64,000 bases of DNA from a virus. Position numbers and translations under genes: made by a program. Below the pieces are notes generated by a model. It saw nothing but the letters and a program-made list of their open reading frames with translations, did not search any database and was not told the DNA's origin. The stretch spans positions 1 to 64,000 of IMG/VR virus record IMGVR_UViG_3300027852_000038. One strand, 5' to 3'. Of this stretch, positions 6,785-16,652 are shown piece by piece; within the stretch, counting starts at the first letter, position 1, and every line of letters starts with the position of its first letter.

Positions 6785-8494
6785 TTATTTCTTAAACTCT
6801 CCCCATGTCTTACACAACTCAGAATGAAAAAGAAATTTTATACCATTATCAAAGGTAAGGACTTTGGAAACTAATTGATCTAGCTGATCCTTTTGAGCCG
6901 TTTCGGGCACTTCAATCAACACCGTATCTGAACCCGTAAAACACAATTCACAATCAGAAGGCAAGGAACTTTCTAAACGAATTATTATTTTTTTCAAGTA
7001 GTCGGCTCCACCAGTTTGTCCATAATAATTTAATGCCGTTCTTTCATCAGCCGGTCTTGTTTTTCCCTTCTTACCATATGGACTAACCACCTTTTTTCTG
7101 CCCAACGGCGATAAAGCAAAACCTGTCATCTGTAAATGGGAAATGATCATGTCCTGTAAAGCCTTTATCCCTGGAAATTTCTCTAAATAGAACTTAACAA
7201 GAGCCGCCGACTTGAATATAGAAGCCCCTGACTTCTGAGCAACAGTGACCTCCCCGAAACCATTAAGAATACCTGACACAACAGCCTTCTCTTCTCCTCC
7301 AGTCATGCTCAATTCACCAGCAAAAGCCTGGCAAACGTCCACCCCTGATAAATATTGTTTAATCAATTCTTTTTCTTGAGCATAAAAGACTAAAACCGCC
7401 CAGTCAAGAGCCTTAATGTCAAAACAATAAAACTGTTTACCAGTGGAAGGTTTAACAATTTCTCGAAATTTCAAAGGCCAAGAGGCCGCCGCCGGACTTT
7501 TTGTCTTGATCATGGAATCTTGATTCCAAGAAACTGTAGAATAATCTGGATGAAAAATCAAAAAATCAGAATCCTCTTCGTGATCACTATCTAAAAGGTT
7601 TTTAACACCTTTTAAAACCTCCCCAATTTCACGAATCTTGAAAAGTTCAAAAATGGCTGGATGTGAGATATTTTGAAGAGTGTCTTTGGATACAGAAGGC
7701 TTTCCGGTTTTGGTTAACACCTCTGGTTCTATTCCTAAGTATCCAAACAACCAGGCTGCTACCTCTTTATGTGAGTTGGGATTAATTTTCTGACCAGCAA
7801 AAATATGAAAAGAAGCAAGGGCCTGTTTATATTGATCCTGTAAAAGCTTAACCCTACCCGGAAAAAGCTTTTTTTCTACTCGCAATCCCAGTGCTTTCAT
7901 TCTGCCAATAATTGGCGTTAGCTCCAATTCAAGATCATATGCGGGAATTAAATATTTTATATATTGAATTTTCAAAGCCGCCTCAATAAGATAACAGCCC
8001 CAAGCGTCACGGGCAGCATATCTAATAGCATCATCAGGTAAAGATTTTGACCAATCGTAGTCCTCCCAACTGCCTGTAGCAAATTTATTATACTCTGGAC
8101 CAATAAAAACTTTACCCAGAGCATCAAGATTATTTAACTGGTTGGGTGGAGTGGGTGCAATTATACCGGCCAGATAAGAATCACCAGCTAATTTCAATTT
8201 AACGTTAAAATCTCTATAAAGAACCCAACTTTCAAACCCTCCTGAATGAGTGATAAACGAATGACTGGACAGAAAGGCCATGATTTTGTCAGTAGATTCT
8301 ACTGACTCCAACCGGATAACTTTTTCATCAGGTGTCCAGATGGCTATATTCCAAATATTAGAACTCTCTGTCATTTCATCCGTTCGATGATAAACCACTA
8401 CATGATTTTTAACCGGTGAATAAACTTGAATGCACCTTGTGGAGCCCTTTTGATTATAATTTTTATTTGTCTCAGTGTCCAGACCAAATATCAT
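6785..8494 (-). CDS. Divergent family A DNA polymerase paralog with degenerate polymerase motifs
   Basis: 569 residues from the ATG at 8494, which has a perfect GGAGGT site; the TTG to 8509 is unlikely. The N-terminus holds a DnaQ-like exonuclease: FGLDTE (D6, E8) and YAARD (D163), though the Exo II Asp appears as Glu (GGFES). The C-terminal half follows family A order: motif A CFDIKALDWAV (D359 present), motif B around GILNGFGEVTV, motif C GSDTVLIEV (D523 present, usual Glu replaced by Thr). In motif B the dNTP-binding Arg and Lys and the Tyr are missing. It may be an exonuclease or accessory subunit, or a polymerase with altered chemistry. It lies next to a normal family A polymerase. Confidence 0.7.
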   Translation of the reverse strand: MIFGLDTETNKNYNQKGSTRCIQVYSPVKNHVVVYHRTDEMTESSNIWNIAIWTPDEKVIRLESVESTDKIMAFLSSHSFITHSGGFESWVLYRDFNVKLKLAGDSYLAGIIAPTPPNQLNNLDALGKVFIGPEYNKFATGSWEDYDWSKSLPDDAIRYAARDAWGCYLIEAALKIQYIKYLIPAYDLELELTPIIGRMKALGLRVEKKLFPGRVKLLQDQYKQALASFHIFAGQKINPNSHKEVAAWLFGYLGIEPEVLTKTGKPSVSKDTLQNISHPAIFELFKIREIGEVLKGVKNLLDSDHEEDSDFLIFHPDYSTVSWNQDSMIKTKSPAAASWPLKFREIVKPSTGKQFYCFDIKALDWAVLVFYAQEKELIKQYLSGVDVCQAFAGELSMTGGEEKAVVSGILNGFGEVTVAQKSGASIFKSAALVKFYLEKFPGIKALQDMIISHLQMTGFALSPLGRKKVVSPYGKKGKTRPADERTALNYYGQTGGADYLKKIIIRLESSLPSDCELCFTGSDTVLIEVPETAQKDQLDQLVSKVLTFDNGIKFLFHSELCKTWGEFKK

Positions 8495-8526
8495 TATGAA
8501 TACCTCCAAAATATGTTTAGTTAAGA

Positions 8527-10542
8527 TTATTTTGCACGTGTCGGCTTCCAGGTCTCACCCTCTCTTTCAAAAGGCCAAACCATACCATACGAAGTACCAA
8601 CCTCTATTTCAGCTAACAAGGATTGTGGAAAACCAGGCGGTGTATGACTCATTATTTTTAAAATATGATTGACTGACTCATTAAAACGATCTTTTCTAAC
8701 AGCAAAATCAATTTCATCATGAATTGTTCCAACAAACCTTATATGGTCCGGCCTTGCTTTAAATATCTCTTTATATAATTTAACCATTACAATTCTCATA
8801 ACGTCCCCACAAGATCCCTGAATTTCTTGAGATGAAACGGAACGTTCACCAAACTTTTTTTCTCGATGTTCAGTAGAGGATAACCAATGCTTTAACCGAC
8901 GTGGTCTGCCGTAATGAGAATAAACCACACCGTCGTTTTTATAAGCAAGAGAAATATGACGTCGTTTCCAATTAGCCAAAATGCGGAGGGTATTCCAATA
9001 AACACGATATAAACTTTCACAGACCTCAAGAGACAATCCCGAAGTGTTGAATAAGGTATATTTTGAACCACCGTACAACAATTCAAAATTGGCCATCTTT
9101 GCAAGCTTTCTTTTTTCCTTTGTATAATTTTCTTTTCCATACATATTAATGGCCGTGGAGTAATGGACATCTTCCCCATTTTCAAATGCTTGAGTTAGAA
9201 CCTTTTCACCCGCCAGGAAACCGGCAAACATTAATTCTTCTTGTGAGTAATCGACTGCAAGATAGTACCAGGTAGTAGGATCTTCAACCGTTATGCCCTG
9301 ACGTAAATTTGAATCAGGCGTATAACCCTCAACAATATAATCTTTTGAAAAATTGGGGGTTATTGACGGGTCAATGAGCTTAAACTCCCACCCCAGTATT
9401 GCAGTTGATGAATTAGAAGGGACAGCATGATAAAATGCTGGTGCTGGTTTTGGTATATTTTGAAAATTCATCTTCATGTAGTATGGATTTTTCTTGTTTC
9501 CAGAAGCAAGGCGACCCGTGGGAACAAGGAACATATTATAAGAAAAGCGGCCCCTGGTTGAATCCATGAACTTTTTGGAATAAGCTGATTTTAACGTTGA
9601 AATTGAAGAAGCCCTGATCACCATATCAACAACCGGGTGATCCAGTTTCCCAAGTTCTTGAGCTGATAAAACCATATCCCCTAACTTGGTTCTTTGTCCG
9701 GTGTCTACACCAATAGAAAGTAAAGCTTGAGAGAGTTGACGATTTGAATTGATGTTAAATGGATATCCAACCTTCCTAAAAATATCCAACTTTAAAGCTT
9801 TAGCCTCCTCCTCTAACTGAGCATCGACCTGTTTAATCACTTTGGAATCAATATACTGCTCTTGAGTGTTATAATATGCCATGGCCTTACTGAGAGCATT
9901 ATCAAGCTTGATAATGAACTTGCACTCTTTAACCATTCTCGGAAACAAGACTTCAAACAGACCTAACGTGTTCGAAGAGTCACAAGCAGCGTAATACGCC
10001 CCGGCAATGGGGTCAAGATTAGCAAAAGATCCTTTAGTGCCTGTTACCTCTTCAAATGTAGGACAATCACGGCCCAGATAATGCTTTGCATTGCCCTTTA
10101 GATCTCGTATTATAGATGCAGTGTCGGCATTGAATGTTAATGCTTGAACCTCAAAGGTCTTGAATGACTCAACGTCTGGATCATCCAAGAATGAATCTTG
10201 CTTTAGCATCTGAAGGTCAAAAAACGAGTTATAAAAAATTGATAGATTCTTTGTCATCCATTCAATCAAGGCATTCAAAACATCTAAAGGTGCATTTTTA
10301 CCAACTGAATGACGAACAGGAATATAAATACCGTCCAAAGATGTTTTAGACACGGAGAAGCCTACAATAGAATCATTAATAAAGTCAAGACCCGTGGTCT
10401 CTGTATCTAAACCAATACGAGTTGTCCCGGTTAAATAGGCCTCTAGGCCATCAACAGACGTAACCACACTATGACGAAAAGAACTTTGAAATTTAAGGTC
10501 CTCTCCAACCGGTTTAAAATAATTTGAATAACCACGGCTCAT
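8527..10542 (-). CDS. Family A DNA polymerase (replicative), with 3'-5' exonuclease
   Basis: 671 residues. Exonuclease motifs: LDTETTG (D46, E48), NSFFD (D110 region) and YAACD (D188). Polymerase motif A is VDYSQEEL (D431), motif B is R478-x3-K482-x3-F486-x3-Y490 as in E. coli Pol I, and motif C is HDE (608-610). All catalytic residues are present, so this is the active replicase. There is no 5' nuclease domain; that activity is in the separate gene at 15012. A stretch of about 45 residues (372-420) between the QNIP and motif A segments is longer than usual. The start overlaps the primase-half gene by 4 bp. Confidence 0.92.
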   Translation of the reverse strand: MSRGYSNYFKPVGEDLKFQSSFRHSVVTSVDGLEAYLTGTTRIGLDTETTGLDFINDSIVGFSVSKTSLDGIYIPVRHSVGKNAPLDVLNALIEWMTKNLSIFYNSFFDLQMLKQDSFLDDPDVESFKTFEVQALTFNADTASIIRDLKGNAKHYLGRDCPTFEEVTGTKGSFANLDPIAGAYYAACDSSNTLGLFEVLFPRMVKECKFIIKLDNALSKAMAYYNTQEQYIDSKVIKQVDAQLEEEAKALKLDIFRKVGYPFNINSNRQLSQALLSIGVDTGQRTKLGDMVLSAQELGKLDHPVVDMVIRASSISTLKSAYSKKFMDSTRGRFSYNMFLVPTGRLASGNKKNPYYMKMNFQNIPKPAPAFYHAVPSNSSTAILGWEFKLIDPSITPNFSKDYIVEGYTPDSNLRQGITVEDPTTWYYLAVDYSQEELMFAGFLAGEKVLTQAFENGEDVHYSTAINMYGKENYTKEKRKLAKMANFELLYGGSKYTLFNTSGLSLEVCESLYRVYWNTLRILANWKRRHISLAYKNDGVVYSHYGRPRRLKHWLSSTEHREKKFGERSVSSQEIQGSCGDVMRIVMVKLYKEIFKARPDHIRFVGTIHDEIDFAVRKDRFNESVNHILKIMSHTPPGFPQSLLAEIEVGTSYGMVWPFEREGETWKPTRAK

Positions 10543-10967
10543 AGCTTATGAATCTCCCTCAACACCTCATTTAAACTTTTCCCTTCTTTCAACAAGCTGA
10601 CATAATCTCTTTCTTTGCCGTCTCCGATCTCTCTTGACTTATACGCTCCCACTGCTTCAATTATCTTATCTTTTTTGACATACTGAATTAAAATATTGAG
10701 CGGTTTTTTTTCCATTATCTGCTTGATATAATGATAAGATGTATACTGTTTTCTACATCCAAAACAATGTAATTTTTGAAATTCCGGATCATCAAAATAA
10801 ATAGCTGAAGGGACAGTATCCCGGTGAAATGGGCATGGCACTTTTTTACCTTTACCAGTAAACACTTCAATGTCAATTGCCCTGGAAACCACAAAAAATA
10901 GAGCATTAATGTCACTAGATATTATTTTAAGAGCCTCTTTATAAATCGTATCTCTAGAAGAAGTCAT
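10539..10967 (-). CDS. DnaG-type primase zinc-binding domain protein (CHC2), stand-alone
   Basis: 142 residues from the ATG at 10967. The CHC2 zinc finger is clear: C45-PF-H48, then PSAIYFDD, then C68-FG-C71. In DnaG this domain recognises the template trinucleotide. No TOPRIM catalytic domain follows. The matching catalytic half seems to be the separate gene at 54615-55289. The gene sits between the helicase and polymerase genes with overlaps at both ends. Confidence 0.85.
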   Translation of the reverse strand: MTSSRDTIYKEALKIISSDINALFFVVSRAIDIEVFTGKGKKVPCPFHRDTVPSAIYFDDPEFQKLHCFGCRKQYTSYHYIKQIMEKKPLNILIQYVKKDKIIEAVGAYKSREIGDGKERDYVSLLKEGKSLNEVLREIHKL

Positions 10968-13191
10968 CAGTATCACCCAAATCTATATCCTCTAATACAC
11001 CTTCATTAATGATGCCCTTTAAATCTGAGGATCCGAATACAAAATGGTCTGGATCTACATACGTCGGAATGAACTCTTCAAAGTGCGGTCCTAACCTATT
11101 TTTGGGCATAGAAACATTGACCTGACTTGCAAGAGTCAAGGCTTCAGTCCCATGCAATAAAATCACCAGGGTTGAAGATCTTTCTAACTCATTAAATTCA
11201 GCAAGCACGGTTAAATTGGCCCTGTTATGCCGCTCCATCTGATTAATCCCTGTTCTGTTAACCTGAGAAAGAATAACAACAATAATCCCTTCTCTAACGC
11301 TCAGATTGGAAAAATACCGGATGATATAATTCACAAACTCTGTTTCTGTATATCCTTTTAATTTATAAAATTTAAAGAGCTGAATATAATCAACAATAAT
11401 CATATCCAAACCCCCCATATCTTCCTTCATTTTTTCCCACATCCGATTCATAGATGTTAACGAAAAATCTATAAAATCATCGCCCTGCAACACTGATAAA
11501 GATTTTTTTGTTTCTTCATGCAAAGATTCACTGACTTTGTCTAAAGATTTGAACTTGTCTTCTTCCAATAAACCCTTTTTTAAATCTTGTGCTGATAAGT
11601 CCCCTTCTCCAATTTCAGCCGAATGTCGAGACAATAAAGACGCCCACCAGTGTATTTTCATAATTTCAAGAGTTAAAAATACAGTCTTAAATTTATTTTT
11701 AACTGAGGCATTATAAGCTAGAGAAATTGCAGCCGTTGTATTGTGGTTAACCAGTCCCCCGGCCATAAACTCCTCTGTTCCTGGAACAGTTAAATCATAC
11801 ACTTCACCCCGACTATGCCAGATCTCCTCTACTGGTGAAAAAGTAAATTCTAATGCTTCAACAGGAATTTGTAAACGTTCAGGTAAAATATCCTTAAATT
11901 GTTCCCTGACACTGGACATAATGGGGAATGAATGACTTTCTAATTCTGAATAAATAACAGAATAAAAAGAATACGTTTTATCAAACACCTCACGACTGCC
12001 TTCTTCAATTCTCGGATGTAGGCCGAACAATTGAGATATGTCCCTGATATCCTGACATAGACCCCTTTTTTGATGCATAAGGTTCAAGGTTCCTTTTCTT
12101 ACGCTGCCGGTTGCTTCCCATAAACCAGAAAGCAAACCGACTAAAAATTCTCTATTTGATCTAAAGGCCCATTCAGGAACCCTTCTTGTGTTTTCTTGAT
12201 ATAATTGAAGGGTCTTAACATCGTTTTTACTAATCAACCAACGGCAGCAAGCCCCCGAACCACCTAGATATTTACCTATTAAATGACCAAACCCTTCTTC
12301 TGATAAGCCTACAGTGGCCATCGTTCTATATGTAGGATTATTAAACATAATTTGTTCAGACCTGTCTAAAGCCACCCAATCACCAATCTTTATATCTTTT
12401 AATGCTTTCCACTGTATCCATTTAGATGAGGCAATTCTTACCCGGTGAATGGGAGTCCCTTCTAACTCCATCCTTGATGACCTGATACCGATTATAGGCT
12501 GTTCCCCACCATAATAAAGATGGCTGGAATAAGCACCCCCTCTAACCTTAACTTTAAAGGGGACAAACTTATCTACTCCAATCGGTAACATAGGTAAATC
12601 TTTTATCCTTCTATAACCCATAGATGTGTTGACCCTGGTGTGATCAACTACACATTTGAAACTTGCCGGAGGTGCTGCAATTACAGTCAAAGTCCCATAT
12701 GTAAAACCCTTAGCAACTTCATCAATTTCAGGGCACCCCATCATAATACCGGAAGGCCTGTCATTCAACTTTTTTAAATCCGCAACTGCATCTAATGCAC
12801 TGACCTTGACATAAGGACTATCAACAACGCCCTCTTTTAAGATAATTTCTCTAGCATTATCTACCCGCCCAAGGGATAATTCAATTTGACATCTTTCAAC
12901 AATTGAACTTTTTCTCACTTCTACTAATAGATGAGTGGCCACATCTTTTGAATATTCAAAAGTCGGTTCACCCACCACCCCCGGAAAATATGAATCTAGT
13001 AAAACCTTATCCGGAAATTTTTTGTTATCTTGTGCGAACTGATCAGCAAAAGTGAGCAGCTCAGTCAAATACTCAATTGAAGACCCTTCTACAGCCTCCA
13101 AAAGAGTCTTGCAATATGTAAGATCTTCAATTTTATTAAGATTTGTAACCACCACGGATGATAACTCTAAAAGACTTCTGTATTCGGACAT
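10954..13191 (-). CDS. DnaB-like replicative helicase with an in-frame intein
   Basis: 745 residues including an intein at 180-484. Without it the protein is about 440 residues. RecA-type motifs: a Walker A (APPASFK before the intein, TTAA after it; the usual Gly before Lys is Phe), a Walker B (MIIVDYIQLF) and a DnaB-type motif near VVILSQVNR. The N-terminal part is short and helical. The helicase should unwind DNA 5'-3' ahead of the polymerase. The last 23 bp overlap the primase zinc-finger gene, and the start overlaps the 160-aa gene upstream. Confidence 0.88.
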   Translation of the reverse strand: MSEYRSLLELSSVVVTNLNKIEDLTYCKTLLEAVEGSSIEYLTELLTFADQFAQDNKKFPDKVLLDSYFPGVVGEPTFEYSKDVATHLLVEVRKSSIVERCQIELSLGRVDNAREIILKEGVVDSPYVKVSALDAVADLKKLNDRPSGIMMGCPEIDEVAKGFTYGTLTVIAAPPASFKCVVDHTRVNTSMGYRRIKDLPMLPIGVDKFVPFKVKVRGGAYSSHLYYGGEQPIIGIRSSRMELEGTPIHRVRIASSKWIQWKALKDIKIGDWVALDRSEQIMFNNPTYRTMATVGLSEEGFGHLIGKYLGGSGACCRWLISKNDVKTLQLYQENTRRVPEWAFRSNREFLVGLLSGLWEATGSVRKGTLNLMHQKRGLCQDIRDISQLFGLHPRIEEGSREVFDKTYSFYSVIYSELESHSFPIMSSVREQFKDILPERLQIPVEALEFTFSPVEEIWHSRGEVYDLTVPGTEEFMAGGLVNHNTTAAISLAYNASVKNKFKTVFLTLEIMKIHWWASLLSRHSAEIGEGDLSAQDLKKGLLEEDKFKSLDKVSESLHEETKKSLSVLQGDDFIDFSLTSMNRMWEKMKEDMGGLDMIIVDYIQLFKFYKLKGYTETEFVNYIIRYFSNLSVREGIIVVILSQVNRTGINQMERHNRANLTVLAEFNELERSSTLVILLHGTEALTLASQVNVSMPKNRLGPHFEEFIPTYVDPDHFVFGSSDLKGIINEGVLEDIDLGDTDDFF
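11740..12654 (-). other. Intein in the DnaB-like helicase (305 aa), Walker A insertion
   Basis: It begins at Cys (CVVDHTRV), has a block B region with GTPIHRV, a block F segment RGEVYDLTV and ends NHN, with Thr as the first downstream residue. The central LAGLIDADG-like part has LIGKYLGGSG and LLSGLWEATGS. Both catalytic Asp are replaced, so the homing endonuclease is probably dead. The insertion lies between the Walker A Lys and Thr. Confidence 0.9.
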
Positions 13192-13649
13192 TCAAGCACC
13201 CCTTCCTTTTCCTTTCTGACAGCCGAAACACCAGGTATTTTCACTTCAGACAGGACCAAGGTCCTTTTGCCTTGCTCCATTCTATGCGTAGCAGTATATT
13301 GGATTAAATGTGGCAAAAATTTATTTGGTGGAGTGTCTTTTAAATGTAAGATAATTAAAAAATCGGTAGGATGCTCATAAAAACAAACACCTTCATCTAG
13401 ATACATCGTCAATAATTCATAAGATAATATTTTGTGGTAGCTTTTACCCCACAAGGATAATGCCACCGCCCCGAACTTCGTCAACTCTGAGGAGGGAGCA
13501 AGCTTGTATAAAAAAAAAGAATCCAACTCTTCAATTTCTTTTTTGATTTGCTCCCTCTTTTCCTTTTTCACCTGGACATAAAACCGACCAAAATAAGCTT
13601 TTAAAAATCTCATTCTCTGTTCTTGCGAAACCCTGGTTGAGTTCTCCAC
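13167..13649 (-). CDS. Hypothetical protein between two helicase genes
   Basis: 160 residues. The N-terminus is basic and helical (RFLKAYFGRFYVQVKKEKRE). No Walker motif, so it is not a DnaC-type ATPase. Overlaps of 40 bp with the SF2 helicase gene and 25 bp with the DnaB-like gene suggest tight co-translation. A helicase-loading or accessory role is only a guess from position. Confidence 0.45.
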   Translation of the reverse strand: MENSTRVSQEQRMRFLKAYFGRFYVQVKKEKREQIKKEIEELDSFFLYKLAPSSELTKFGAVALSLWGKSYHKILSYELLTMYLDEGVCFYEHPTDFLIILHLKDTPPNKFLPHLIQYTATHRMEQGKRTLVLSEVKIPGVSAVRKEKEGVLECPNTEVF

Positions 13650-15031
13650 ATCATTTCCTTTCTTACCTGCTCCAATAAAAACCCACTATATTGCTCAAAT
13701 TCTGACGGGGGAATGACCTCATTTTTCAACGTTGATTGGAATAACTCTCTATGATTACGAAGGTAAATCATTTTATATTCATCAATAGTCCCTTTCAAAC
13801 ATATAAATGTTATACGAAACTTTGTATAACTTGAATAGCTCCGAACTACCCGACCAATAACCTGGACAAAGTTACCAGGAGTGGCCATAATATCAAAGAA
13901 AATTAAATGGTTCGTAGAATGCAAATTCATCGACGCCCCTGCAATTGGGGAAACGATCAACACTTTCCCTTTAGGGTCTGAATTAAACTTATTTTTTGCC
14001 GCCTCAATATCCTCATTTTTCATTTTACCAGTGATTTTAATCACTTCCAGTCCAGGGGGTATATTCTGAGAAACCAAATCAATTGAATCATAGTAAGAGC
14101 AATAAACCATTGAACCCGTGGCCCTGTTCTCACTTAATGACTTCTTTAACAAAGCCAATTTGCTTGGGTCTTGATTAACTACTTTTTGAAGATCAAACCT
14201 ACGAGCAAGAAAATCCTTTTGACTTGTTGAATTTGCATAGCCATCTGCTGCAATACTATATTCTTTTTCATTGGTTAACTCACCCTCTAACACCTGATAA
14301 TCAATTTCCCTTTGTGGAAAATAAGAAATCATAACCCCTTTAAGCTGATCATATAACTGATCTAAATTTTGATACGAATCTGTAACCCAAACCTTCATTT
14401 TTCTCAGTTTACCAAACGCGCCCCTTTTATAAAAGGACTTCAGCCGCCTGACCATATAATTTTCCCGGAAACTATACAAAGTCCCCAAACACCCGGGACT
14501 AATATACGAGGTGATATAGTATAAGTCCTCTAACTTTGATCCAATATTTGTAGCAGAAAACCCGAAGAATAAAGTAGATATTTTACGGACAGTGGCGAAC
14601 TTTTGTGACAGCCCAGAAAGAGGATTTTTTAACTTGTGAACTTCATCAGCTACCACCATGGCCCGTTGATCTTTCATGGCTATGCAAAAACTCTTTGACT
14701 CAACGGCCTTTTTCATATCACCATAAGTGCAAAGAAGAACCTTCCCTTTACCACTCATAAAAGGTTCAAGACTGTCAGAGTTCTTAGCTACTTCTGGTTT
14801 ATAATCAGTAAACTTAAGCCAATCATTGTTGATTTCCATTATTGAAACCCTGGTTCCAACGATCACAGCCTTATCTATTTCCAGCAGCTTGAATTTGATG
14901 ATTACTGACCCGATGGCAATTAATGACTTTCCCACCCCGGTTCCATAATTTATTAAACCACAAGATCTAGATCTGATAAAAACTAAAGCTTCAATTTGCT
15001 GTTTACTTAACTTAACGCCTGTTAATTTCAT
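13610..15031 (-). CDS. SF2 DNA helicase / SNF2-like ATPase
   Basis: 473 residues. Motif I GTGVGKS (K35), motif II DEVH (129-132, in VVADEVHKLKNP), motif III FGFSAT (156-161) and motif VI QVIGRVVRS near residue 390. The DEVHKLKNP form and spacing fit SNF2/UvsW-like translocases rather than RecQ. A role in fork restart or recombination is likely. It overlaps the flap endonuclease gene by 20 bp. Confidence 0.85.
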   Translation of the reverse strand: MKLTGVKLSKQQIEALVFIRSRSCGLINYGTGVGKSLIAIGSVIIKFKLLEIDKAVIVGTRVSIMEINNDWLKFTDYKPEVAKNSDSLEPFMSGKGKVLLCTYGDMKKAVESKSFCIAMKDQRAMVVADEVHKLKNPLSGLSQKFATVRKISTLFFGFSATNIGSKLEDLYYITSYISPGCLGTLYSFRENYMVRRLKSFYKRGAFGKLRKMKVWVTDSYQNLDQLYDQLKGVMISYFPQREIDYQVLEGELTNEKEYSIAADGYANSTSQKDFLARRFDLQKVVNQDPSKLALLKKSLSENRATGSMVYCSYYDSIDLVSQNIPPGLEVIKITGKMKNEDIEAAKNKFNSDPKGKVLIVSPIAGASMNLHSTNHLIFFDIMATPGNFVQVIGRVVRSYSSYTKFRITFICLKGTIDEYKMIYLRNHRELFQSTLKNEVIPPSEFEQYSGFLLEQVRKEMMWRTQPGFRKNRE

Positions 15032-15878
15032 TTTGATCTTTCAGAAACTGGACCATTCCATATTCTTTAGCCACCCCGACACTAGGAAAAAGCTGCTTCT
15101 TTTTTGGCTTACTGCCTTTGTTATTGTCAAACTGGTGGAAAGTCAAGTCTACTATTTTATAATTTATTAAAGCCTGCTTCTCACCCAAAACAAACTTTTT
15201 GAGTGAAGAATGATTGACATATTGTAAGGCTTGATTATAACTGTTAAGCTCCCGCCACTTTAAAGCAAACCTTTTAACTACTGTCTTAGGCACCATTGAT
15301 GTGACATTAGGAACATTGTCTGATCTATCGCCTTTTAATGCTTTCCAATAAGGCAAAAGCTCTGAATTAATCCCAAACTTTTCATTAAGATACTCATTAC
15401 CCCAATACGTAAAACCACCTTGTTGAGAAAATTGATTTGCCACCTTAGCTCCGAATTGACATAGCTGTAAAATATCACTATCCCCTGAATAAATAACCAC
15501 ATCACCCTTCCCCCGGAGCATAAAAAATAATCTTGCCATGATATCATCAGCTTCGTTTAAGTCCCACTCCACGGCCTGAACATAATCTAACAACGAAGCA
15601 GCCTGCAAAATCTTTTCTTCTAAATCTCTGGGGTGAACACCTCCTTCATTTGATCCGGTTCTATTTGCTTTATACAGAGAATAAAAGCTCTTCCTCCACA
15701 ATTTCCGGGAATCCATACATAAAATAACCCTTACATCTGGAATAATAGCAACCCTTGTCAAAAAATCTAATGCCCCATACATGGCCCCAGTTGGTGTGCC
15801 TTTGTAACAGAGATTTTTAAAAGCAAAGAAACTTCTATACTGCAACCACGCATAGTCAACCAAGACAAATGTTCTCAC
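15012..15878 (-). CDS. 5'-3' exonuclease / flap endonuclease (Pol I N-domain family)
   Basis: 288 residues from a GTG at 15878 with an AAGGGGAG site close upstream. It has the metal-binding Asp set of the FEN family: LVDYAW near the start, [27 protein letters not shown] and the helix-hairpin entry [11 protein letters not shown]. It would remove RNA primers or flaps and complements the polymerase that lacks this domain. Between it and the gene upstream is the 15-copy heptamer array. Confidence 0.9.
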
Positions 15879-15883
15879 GGCTC

Positions 15884-16294
<411 letters not shown>

Positions 16295-16298
<4 letters not shown>

Positions 16299-16465
16299 TC
16301 AACCCTCTCAGTTAAATTCAATAAAGATGTTCGAGAAATTTTAACGCCCAAACCCCCCGCCTTGGATACACTCTTTAACAAGACCCCCTCTTTTGAAGTA
16401 GAGGATCTCAAAAAACCTGTTTTTACTATTCTTTTTAACAGCTTTCCTTGTTTTTTCAATAGCAT
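16295..16465 (-). CDS. Small basic protein (56 aa)
   Basis: An ATG at 16465 preceded by TAGGAATTATT opens 56 codons starting MLLKKQGKLLKRIVKTGFLR and ending TGA at 16295, which overlaps the next start. It is very rich in Lys, Leu and Ser. With the similar basic gene just upstream it may be a small membrane-active or structural protein. Unrecognised. Confidence 0.6.
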
Positions 16466-16473
16466 AATAATTC

Positions 16474-16644
16474 CTATCTTTTTATGTAGCCAGATTTAAA
16501 AATACGTTTGTGAATTTTACCCGCCAAAAAATAAACTCTTCTGTAGATCTTTTTACTCATCGCAGCAATAAACTTGCCACGGGTTGAAATCCCAATGGAC
16601 CCACCCCCAAACTTACCTCTTGTGGTTATGCTTATTGATACCAT
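16474..16644 (-). CDS. Small basic protein (56 aa)
   Basis: 56 residues from the ATG at 16644 with an AAGGGGAA site; the longer frame to 16674 overlaps the tailspike end and has no site. It is rich in Gly, Lys, Arg and Ile (SITTRGKFGGGSIGISTRG). Unrecognised. Confidence 0.5.
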   Translation of the reverse strand: MVSISITTRGKFGGGSIGISTRGKFIAAMSKKIYRRVYFLAGKIHKRIFKSGYIKR

Positions 16645-16652
16645 GATTCCCC

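Noticed and set aside
8892-9185. 97-codon minus-strand frame inside the polymerase gene
   Set aside because: Lies wholly within motif-bearing polymerase codons in another frame.
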